Below are positions 1 through 5,609 of a stretch of 6,547 nt of DNA, piece by piece. Each line of letters starts with the position of its first letter. Position 1 is the stretch's first letter. The stretch comes from JABMRW01 sp964396965 (GTDB lineage Bacteria; Chloroflexota; Dehalococcoidia; Dehalococcoidales; BS750m-G39), in contig CAYNGD010000043.1 of NCBI GenBank assembly GCA_964396965.1, positions 1 to 6,547 on the forward strand, read 5' to 3'. The translations under genes were made by a program, and so were the position numbers. The notes under the pieces are model-generated. The model was not told where the DNA came from and did not search any database. It saw nothing but the letters and a program-made list of their open reading frames with translations.

Positions 1-1067
1 TGGGGCTGGTGCGCACCGTGCCGCCGGGGATGGAGCCCTCCAGCGCCTGCGCCTGCATGTCGGTGCTGGGCTACGACCCCAAAATCTACTACAAGGGGCG
101 CAGCGCCATCGAGGCTAAGGCTATGGGTATTGACATCGGGGAGGGGGAGGTGGTCTTCCGCTGCAACCTGGTGGCCATCCGCGACGGCCGGATGTGGAGC
201 TACAGCGCCGGCTACATCAGCACCGGGGAGGCCGGCAGGCTTATCGCCGCCCTGAATAAGGAACTGGGGGACGATAATATTAAGTTTTATCCCGGCATAA
301 GCTACCGCCATATCCTAAAGCTCAGGGGGCATGAGGATGCCCTAGAGGCTATCTGCACCCCGCCCCACGATATCCCCGATAGAGAAATAGATAGCTTTCT
401 GCCCAGGGGCAGGGGTAGCTCAATCCTACGCGAGCTGATGGGGCGCTCGGAGGCGGTGCTGCGCTACCACCCGGTCAACGAGAGGCGGCGGCGGCGCGGT
501 GAGATACCGGCAACCACCATCTGGCTCTTCTGGGGCAGCGGGCGGCTGCCGGAGATGCCCTCTTTCCAGCAGGTCTACAACTTAAGCGCTGCCCTCACCT
601 CCGGGGTTGACCTGCTTAAAGGCCTGGGCAAGATGCTGGAGATGGAGGTGCTAAAAATAGATGGGGTGACCGACGGCCTGGACAACGACTTCGCCGCCCA
701 GGCTAAGGGCGCCCTGGCTGCCCTCGCCGAGAATGAATTGGTAGTTATCCATATTGAGGCCCCCGATGAGGCCGCCCACGCCGGCGCGATTGACGATAAG
801 ATTGAGGCCATCCAGCGGATAGATAGAGAGGTGGTCAGCCGGTTGCGCTCCTGGGACGAGGACTACCTTCGGCTTCTGGTTATGCCCGACCACCCCACCC
901 CCATCAAGAGCCGCACCCATAGCCCGGAGCCGGTGCCGTTTCTGCTGTGGGGGGAGGGCTTTAAGCCCAACGGGGCCAGAAGACTGACCGAGGTTGAGGC
1001 CAAAAACACTGGTCTTTTTATCGAGGATGGGTATAAAATAATGGCAAGGCTGTTGGGAAAGAAATAA
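1..1067 (+). CDS. apgM: ApgM-family phosphomutase / probable homoserine kinase (5' end missing)
   Basis: Alkaline-phosphatase-superfamily metalloenzyme of the ApgM (archaeal-type cofactor-independent phosphoglycerate mutase) family. The gene enters from the left edge: the frame is open from base 3 and reads GLVRTVPPGMEP, so the GTG at 9 is an internal valine and not a start. About 354 codons are visible of roughly 400 usual for the family, so some 40-50 N-terminal residues, including the first metal-binding Asp, lie outside. Seen: the probable nucleophile Ser (42-44) before the MSVLGYDP motif; a D-x3-H metal pair (Asp 765-767, His 777-779); the PDH pair (888-893); and the RTH histidine (918-920). 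These match the two-metal site of iPGM enzymes. The usual GSDVAN motif reads SSACAC here, with the Ser kept. The stop overlaps the lysC start. Family known: some bacterial members act as homoserine kinase. Inferred: the lysC neighbour favours that role here. Family call is firm; substrate is open. Confidence 0.88.
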   Translation, partial: GLVRTVPPGMEPSSACACMSVLGYDPKIYYKGRSAIEAKAMGIDIGEGEVVFRCNLVAIRDGRMWSYSAGYISTGEAGRLIAALNKELGDDNIKFYPGISYRHILKLRGHEDALEAICTPPHDIPDREIDSFLPRGRGSSILRELMGRSEAVLRYHPVNERRRRRGEIPATTIWLFWGSGRLPEMPSFQQVYNLSAALTSGVDLLKGLGKMLEMEVLKIDGVTDGLDNDFAAQAKGALAALAENELVVIHIEAPDEAAHAGAIDDKIEAIQRIDREVVSRLRSWDEDYLRLLVMPDHPTPIKSRTHSPEPVPFLLWGEGFKPNGARRLTEVEAKNTGLFIEDGYKIMARLLGKK

Positions 1068-2281
1068 TGGCGATAGTTGTTCAGAAATACGGCGGCAGCT
1101 CGGTGGCCGACGCCGAAAAGATTAAGAACGTGGCCCGGCGCATCGCCGCCGCCAAGGATAAGGGCGACGATGTGGTGGCCGTGGTCTCGGCGATGGGGGA
1201 TACCACCGACGAGCTGGTCGAGCTGGCCTACTCCGTCACCGACCAGCCCAGCGAGCGCGAGTTCGACGTCCTTCTCTCCACCGGCGAGATTGTCTCCAGC
1301 ACCCTGCTGGCCATGGCGCTGCGGGCGATGGGCTACGAGGCCATCAGCCTCTCCGGCGCCCAGGCCGGCATCAGGACCGATGCTGTCTACAGCCGGGCCA
1401 GAATCGTGGGGGTTGACCCGGAGAGGATAGTCCGGGAGCTGGACAAGGGGAGGATTGTCATCGTGGCCGGCTTTCAGGGGGTCACCGAGGAGATGGACAC
1501 CACCACCCTGGGCCGGGGTGGCTCGGATACGACGGCGGTGGCTTTAGCCGTCAGCCTGGGGGCCGAGGTCTGCCAGATATACACCGACGTCGAGGGGGTC
1601 TATACCGCCGACCCCAGGGTCGTCCCCAGGGCCAAAAAGCTGGACGAAATCGGCTACGAGGAGATGCTGGAGCTGGCCAGCTACGGGGCCAAGGTGATGC
1701 ACCCCCGGGCGGTGGAGCTGGGCGAGCTGTTCAACATGCCGATTATGGTCGCCTCCAGCTTTAACGACAAGCCCGGGACACTAATTCATGGAGGGGTAGC
1801 TATGGAAGTTCGCAACAAGGTGAGGAGTATCGCCCATGACCTGGATGTGGCCAAGATAACGGTGGTCGGCGTCCCCGACCGGCCCGGTATCGCCGCCGCC
1901 ATCTTCGAGCCCCTGGCCAAGGCCAATATCAGCATCGATACCATCGTTCAGAACGCCAGCATCAATAATATCACCGATTTGACCTTCACCGTGGCCAAGA
2001 GCCAGCTGCGTAAGGCCATGGAGGTGGTCCAGCCCATCTGCCAGTCAATCGGCGCCGGGGCCTGCCTCAGCGATGCCAAGCTGGGCAAGGTCAGCATTAT
2101 CGGCACCGGCATGCAGAATACCCCCGGCTTCGCCGCCCGGATGTTTTCCGCTCTCAGTGAGAAAGGGATTAACATCCAGCTTATCTCCACCTCGGAGATA
2201 AGAATCACCTGTATCATCGCCGAGGACAGGGTCAAAGACGCCGTCAAAGCCCTCCACCGCGCCTTCGAGCTGGAGGAATAA
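1067..2281 (+). CDS. lysC: Aspartokinase (aspartate kinase), monofunctional
   Basis: Cytoplasmic enzyme that phosphorylates L-aspartate with ATP, the first step toward lysine, threonine, methionine and diaminopimelate. The 404-residue length fits the short monofunctional class. Seen: the kinase domain at about 2-245 with the KYGGSSV signature (7-13), STGE (71-74), the GRGGSDTTA nucleotide-site loop (149-157) and TDVEGVYTADPR (173-184). Two ACT regulatory domains follow, about 262-330 and 341-404, the second carrying the ISTSEIRIT strand. No homoserine dehydrogenase domain is fused. The ATG at 1067 shares its A with the TAA of the upstream gene (TAATG), and only a weak GGGAAAG lies upstream, so translation probably depends on coupling. 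Codon 246 is an in-frame ATG with a strong Shine-Dalgarno, as in alpha/beta aspartokinases of Bacillus and Corynebacterium. Inferred regulation: feedback by lysine and/or threonine through the ACT domains. No frameshift or missing catalytic motif is seen. Confidence 0.96.
   Translation: MAIVVQKYGGSSVADAEKIKNVARRIAAAKDKGDDVVAVVSAMGDTTDELVELAYSVTDQPSEREFDVLLSTGEIVSSTLLAMALRAMGYEAISLSGAQAGIRTDAVYSRARIVGVDPERIVRELDKGRIVIVAGFQGVTEEMDTTTLGRGGSDTTAVALAVSLGAEVCQIYTDVEGVYTADPRVVPRAKKLDEIGYEEMLELASYGAKVMHPRAVELGELFNMPIMVASSFNDKPGTLIHGGVAMEVRNKVRSIAHDLDVAKITVVGVPDRPGIAAAIFEPLAKANISIDTIVQNASINNITDLTFTVAKSQLRKAMEVVQPICQSIGAGACLSDAKLGKVSIIGTGMQNTPGFAARMFSALSEKGINIQLISTSEIRITCIIAEDRVKDAVKALHRAFELEE
1790..1804 (+). 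promoter_or_regulatory. Internal ribosome binding site and start for aspartokinase beta subunit
   Basis: GGAGGGG (1790-1796), five bases, then ATG (1802-1804), in frame with lysC at codon 246. The site sits exactly at the junction between the kinase domain and the ACT domains. Starting here would give a 159-residue protein (1802-2281) made of the two ACT domains only. Known: Bacillus subtilis and Corynebacterium glutamicum lysC make such beta subunits from internal starts near codon 250, forming alpha2-beta2 enzymes. Inferred by analogy here. The strength of the Shine-Dalgarno, better than that of lysC itself, supports real use. Confidence 0.68.
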
Positions 2282-2330
2282 TCTAGCCATATGGAGAAAT
2301 AGTTTTACATCATTCGTAAATTAGCTTGTC

Positions 2331-2359
2331 TTGCCGCCGTTACTGAGTTAAAATACTAT
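2331..2359 (+). promoter_or_regulatory. Candidate sigma70-type promoter for the TPR-gyrA unit
   Basis: TTGCCG (2331-2336; 4 of 6 to TTGACA) and TACTAT (2354-2359; 4 of 6 to TATAAT) are separated by exactly 17 bases. They lie in an AT-rich stretch that stands out from the GC-rich surroundings. Transcription would start near 2366, about 20 bases before the ATG of the TPR gene. An overlapping TATATT (2357-2362) matches the -10 consensus better but sits 20 bases from the -35. A short inverted repeat, TTTAC-N7-GTAAA (2304-2320), lies just upstream of the -35; it may be a protein site or chance. I saw no convincing terminator for lysC in the same gap. Confidence 0.42.
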
Positions 2360-2373
2360 ATTCTGGACTAATT

Positions 2374-2389
2374 GCGGGGGACCTGGATG
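2374..2389 (+). promoter_or_regulatory. Ribosome binding site deciding the TPR gene start
   Basis: GCGGGGG (2374-2380) lies six bases before ATG 2387-2389. The frame could be opened five codons earlier at TTG 2372, but that codon directly follows an in-frame TAA (2369-2371), has no Shine-Dalgarno, and lies only a few bases after the predicted transcription start. The ATG is therefore preferred. Confidence 0.5.
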
Positions 2390-3145
2390 GCCTATCAGGA
2401 AGAGGAACAGGTAAGGCTGAGGCGGCAGCGCAGCAAGCAGGCTATTGCCCTAGCCATGGAGGGGCGGTGGCGGGAGGCGGTGGCGGCCAACCAGGAGATA
2501 ATCGCCAGCTTTCCCCATGACGTTGACGCCTATAACCGTCTGGGCCGGGCCTACATCGAGCTGGGGGACTACGCCCAGGCCAAGGAGGCCTACCAGCGGG
2601 CTGTCGAGTTTGACCCCTATAACGTCATTGCCCAGAAGAACCTGCGCCGCCTGCCCTATCTGGGGGAGGGTGGCTCGGAGGTTGATTCCGACCGGGCCGA
2701 GCCCCAGCAGTTCATCGAAGAGACCGGCAAGGCGGGGGTGGTCAGCCTCTACCGGCTGGCCCCGCCGGGGCTGCTGGCTAGGATGACCGCCGGCAACAGG
2801 GTATATCTCAAGAGGGACGGCCCCGGATTAAGCGTGACCAACGCCCGCGGCGAGTATCTGGGGCAGGTTGAGCCCAGGCACGCCCAGCGCCTCATCAGGC
2901 TGATGGAGGGGGGCAACCAGTACACCGCCGCTATCGTCAGCGCCGCCGAGGACAGGGTGCTGGTAATCATTCGGGAAGTCTATCAGGATCCTTCCCAGGC
3001 TGGGCTGCTTTCCTTCCCGCCGAGGGGGGGAGAGAGCTTGCGGCCCTACCTGAGCGATAAGATGCTCCGGCGTGAGCTGGAGAGTATCGAGACCGAGGCT
3101 GATGAGGCGGAGACCGAAGGCCAGAGCGAAGATATCCAGGACTAG
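2387..3145 (+). CDS. TPR-repeat protein with uncharacterised C-terminal domain
   Basis: A 252-residue, probably cytoplasmic protein: no signal peptide or membrane segment is visible and the N-terminus is highly charged. Seen: two tetratricopeptide repeats, about 12-45 and 46-79. The second has the clear pattern AYNRLGRAYIELGDYAQAKEAYQRAVEFDPYN, which can be read at 48-79. A linker of about 90-115 follows, then a beta-rich domain, about 118-200, containing YLKRDGPGLSV, NARGEYLGQVEPRHAQRLIRL and DRVLVIIREVY. The tail (229-252) is strongly acidic. TPR regions normally bind other proteins. I do not recognise the C-terminal domain; its layout (strand, GEYLGQV turn, helix, strand) loosely recalls HIRAN-like folds, a weak impression only. 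It lies between lysC and gyrA and is probably co-transcribed with gyrA, since the gyrA Shine-Dalgarno overlaps its TAG. No specific function can be assigned. Confidence 0.85.
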   Translation: MAYQEEEQVRLRRQRSKQAIALAMEGRWREAVAANQEIIASFPHDVDAYNRLGRAYIELGDYAQAKEAYQRAVEFDPYNVIAQKNLRRLPYLGEGGSEVDSDRAEPQQFIEETGKAGVVSLYRLAPPGLLARMTAGNRVYLKRDGPGLSVTNARGEYLGQVEPRHAQRLIRLMEGGNQYTAAIVSAAEDRVLVIIREVYQDPSQAGLLSFPPRGGESLRPYLSDKMLRRELESIETEADEAETEGQSEDIQD

Positions 3146-3149
3146 GAGG
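3144..3149 (+). promoter_or_regulatory. gyrA Shine-Dalgarno overlapping the upstream stop
   Basis: AGGAGG begins inside the TAG stop (3143-3145) of the TPR gene, so TAGGAGG serves both genes. The distance to the gyrA ATG (3162) is 12 bases, somewhat long; the next in-frame option, GTG 3165, would be still further away. The arrangement suggests translational coupling of gyrA to the TPR gene. Confidence 0.6.
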
Positions 3150-3161
3150 TTTTAACCAGCC

Positions 3162-5609
3162 ATGGTGATAGGCAAGACCCGGCCGGTAAACATCGAAGAG
3201 GAGATGAGCAGCTCCTACCTTGACTACGCCATGAGCGTCATCGTCTCTCGGGCCCTGCCCGATGTGCGCGACGGCCTCAAGCCGGTGCAGCGCCGTATCC
3301 TCTACGCCATGGAAGAGATGGGGCTGGCGCCGAACAGCCCCCACAAGAAGAGCGCCCGTATTGTCGGGGAGGTGATGGGTAAATATCACCCCCACGGCGA
3401 CGCCCCGGTCTACGAAGCCATGGTGCGCCTGGCCCAGGACTTCTCCATGCGCTACGTCCTCATTGACGGCCAGGGCAACTTCGGCAGCATCGATAACGAC
3501 CCGCCGGCGGCGATGCGCTACACCGAGGCCCGCCTGGCGCCTATCTCCGAGCAGATGCTGGTTGATATTGATAAGGATACCGTCGGCTTCCGCCCCAACT
3601 TTGACGACAGCCTTAAAGAGCCGGTGGTGCTGCCCACCAGGCTGCCCAACCTGCTGGTCAACGGCAGCGCCGGCATCGCCGTGGGCATGGCCACCAGCAT
3701 TCCCCCTCATAACTTAAGTGAGGTCTGCGACGCCATCACCTATCTCATCGAAAACCCCGAGGCCACTATTGACGAGCTTACCCGGTTCGTCAAGGGGCCT
3801 GATTTCCCCACCGCCGGCATCATCCTGGGGGGGGAGGGGATTAAGAACGCCTACGCCACTGGCCACGGTCGGGTGGTGGTGAGGGCCAAGGTAATAGTCG
3901 GCGACGGCGGCGGGGCGGGGCGGCGCATCGTGGTCACCGAGCTGCCCTACCAGACCAACAAGGCGGCCCTGGTGGAAAGAATCGCCGAGCTGGTCAAGAT
4001 AAAGAAGGTTGACGGCATCAGCGGGCTGCGCGATGAGTCCGACCGCCAGGGGATGCGCATCGTCATCGACCTCAAGCGGGAGGCCCAGCCCAGGCAGGTG
4101 CTCAACAACCTCTATAAATACACCGCCATGCAGTCGGCCTTCTTCCTCAATATGCTGGCCCTGGTCGACGGCCAGCCCCGCGTCATCAGCCTTAAGGAGG
4201 CGCTGCAGTATTTTATTGACTTCCGCCAGAAGGTCATCACCCGCCGCTCCAAGTTCGAGCTAAAAGTAGCCAAGGACCGGGCCCATATCCTGGAGGGCCT
4301 GAAGATTGCCCTGGACAACATCGATAAGATTATCGCTACCATCAAGAAGGCGGCCACCGCCGAGGCCGCCCGCCACGACCTGATGGAGGGCTTCAGCCTG
4401 TCCCAGGCGCAGGCGCAGGCCATTCTTGATATGCAGTTGCGCCGGCTGGCCAACCTGGAGAGGCAGAAGCTCCTCGATGAGTACGCCGAGTTATTAAAGA
4501 CCATCTCCTACCTGGAAGACCTGCTGGGCAACCCCCGGCGGATACTGGCCCTAATCAGCCAGGAGGTGGGCGAGCTTAAAGCCAAGTTCGGCGATAAGCG
4601 GCGCACCGAGATAAGCGAGGAGGAGATAACCGAGTTCCGCGAAGAGGATCTTATCCCCCACCAGCGGGTGGTGGTTACCCTGAGCAAGCGCGGCTTTGTC
4701 AAGCGGGTGCCCGCCCGCAGCTACCGCTCCCAGCACCGCGGCGGCAAGGGCATCATCGGTATGGTCACCCGGGAAGCGGACGCGGTGAGGCTGCTGGTGG
4801 TGGCCGATACCCACGATAACCTGCTCTTCTTCACCAACCGGGGGCGGGTCTTCCACCTCAAGTGCCACGAGATTCCCGCCGACAGCACCCGGCTGGCCAA
4901 GGGCACCGCCCTGGTCAACCTCTTCTCCATCGCCGATAACGAACGGGTGACGGCCATGGTGTCTCTGGCCGATTTCAAGCCCGGCGCCTACCTGCTGATG
5001 GCCACCAGCCTGGGCGAGATCAAGAAGACGATGGCGGACAGGTTCGCCGTGGTGCGCTCCAGCGGGCTTATCGCCATGGACCTGGAGCCGGAGGACGAGC
5101 TGGTGGCTGCCCGCCTGGCTACCGATAAGGACAACGTCCTGCTGGTCACCGAGGGTGGGCAGTCCATCCGTTTCGCCGTCGCCGAGCTGAGGGGGGTGGG
5201 CCGCACCAGCGGCGGGGTGCGCGGCATTCGCCTCGAGGCCGGCGACCGGGTGGTGGGCATGGACATCATGCGCCGCGAGGGCTATGTTCTCATCGTTACC
5301 GCCGGCGGCTGCGGCAAGCTGACTCCGGTGGGCGATTATCCCAAGCAGCACCGGGCCGGGGGTGGGGTGAGGACCTTCAAGCTCCACGAAAAATCGGGTA
5401 AGGTGGCCGCCGCCGGGGTGGTCTCGCTGAGGCAGCAGGTGATGATTATCTCCGCCGAGGGCATCGTCATCCAGACGCCGGTCAAGGAGAAAGACCCCCG
5501 CCAGGGGATTACCGTCCAGGGGCGGAGCACCCAGGGGGTGAGGCTGCAGGACCTCGACCCCGGCGACCGGGTGGTGGCCATCGCCTGCTTCGAGAAGGAG
5601 CCTAAGTAG
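3162..5609 (+). CDS. gyrA: DNA gyrase subunit A
   Basis: Breakage-and-reunion subunit of DNA gyrase (with GyrB, not in the window), which introduces negative supercoils using ATP. The 815 residues are within the usual range. Seen: the opening SSSYLDYAMSVIVSRALPDVRDGLKPVQRRILY (17-48); the winged-helix active site with catalytic Tyr120 in AAMRYTEARL; NGSAGIAVGMATSIPPHN (167-184); the coiled region to about 490; and a C-terminal beta-pinwheel (about 495-815) of six repeated blades. The GyrA box reads QHRGGKG (524-530), which marks this as GyrA rather than ParC. In the quinolone-resistance region, the residues at Escherichia coli positions 83, 84 and 87 are Ala81, Pro82 and Glu85. There is no long acidic tail. 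The start is ATG 3162 with AGGAGG upstream. The gene overlaps the converging radical SAM gene by 8 bases at its end. Identification is very secure. Confidence 0.97.
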   Translation: MVIGKTRPVNIEEEMSSSYLDYAMSVIVSRALPDVRDGLKPVQRRILYAMEEMGLAPNSPHKKSARIVGEVMGKYHPHGDAPVYEAMVRLAQDFSMRYVLIDGQGNFGSIDNDPPAAMRYTEARLAPISEQMLVDIDKDTVGFRPNFDDSLKEPVVLPTRLPNLLVNGSAGIAVGMATSIPPHNLSEVCDAITYLIENPEATIDELTRFVKGPDFPTAGIILGGEGIKNAYATGHGRVVVRAKVIVGDGGGAGRRIVVTELPYQTNKAALVERIAELVKIKKVDGISGLRDESDRQGMRIVIDLKREAQPRQVLNNLYKYTAMQSAFFLNMLALVDGQPRVISLKEALQYFIDFRQKVITRRSKFELKVAKDRAHILEGLKIALDNIDKIIATIKKAATAEAARHDLMEGFSLSQAQAQAILDMQLRRLANLERQKLLDEYAELLKTISYLEDLLGNPRRILALISQEVGELKAKFGDKRRTEISEEEITEFREEDLIPHQRVVVTLSKRGFVKRVPARSYRSQHRGGKGIIGMVTREADAVRLLVVADTHDNLLFFTNRGRVFHLKCHEIPADSTRLAKGTALVNLFSIADNERVTAMVSLADFKPGAYLLMATSLGEIKKTMADRFAVVRSSGLIAMDLEPEDELVAARLATDKDNVLLVTEGGQSIRFAVAELRGVGRTSGGVRGIRLEAGDRVVGMDIMRREGYVLIVTAGGCGKLTPVGDYPKQHRAGGGVRTFKLHEKSGKVAAAGVVSLRQQVMIISAEGIVIQTPVKEKDPRQGITVQGRSTQGVRLQDLDPGDRVVAIACFEKEPK
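5231..5577 (+). repeat. Near-identical DNA repeat in two GyrA pinwheel blades
   Basis: Bases 5231-5256 and 5552-5577 agree at 24 of 26 positions, including an unbroken 18-base match CCGGCGACCGGGTGGTGG (5239-5256 and 5560-5577). The copies are 321 bases (107 codons) apart and in the same reading frame. They encode LEAGDRVV and LDPGDRVV, the equivalent turn and strand of two beta-pinwheel blades. This reflects the internal repeat structure of the GyrA C-terminal domain; the DNA-level identity is higher than the fold alone needs. Confidence 0.6.

Noticed and set aside
2287..2294. CCATATGG palindrome after lysC as a terminator
   Set aside because: A stem with no loop and no following T-run cannot act as an intrinsic terminator.
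2291..2302. Tiny open frame ATG GAG AAA TAG after lysC, 14 bases after a GGAGG
   Set aside because: Three codons only, with no attenuator-like structure or informative codons; most likely chance.
2319..2373. AATTAG (2319-2324) and CTAATT (2368-2373) inverted repeat flanking the promoter
   Set aside because: Six bases with a 43-base gap in an AT-rich stretch is expected by chance; nothing else supports an operator or loop.
3402..3407. Acquired quinolone resistance in gyrA
   Set aside because: Ala-Pro at this site may be the native state of the lineage; a single sequence without relatives cannot show selection or acquisition.
2967..3710. Open frame of 247 codons antisense to the TPR gene end and gyrA start
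   Set aside because: It spans the junction of two well-supported genes on the other strand and has low-complexity Gly/His/Val content with no domain. It is a shadow.
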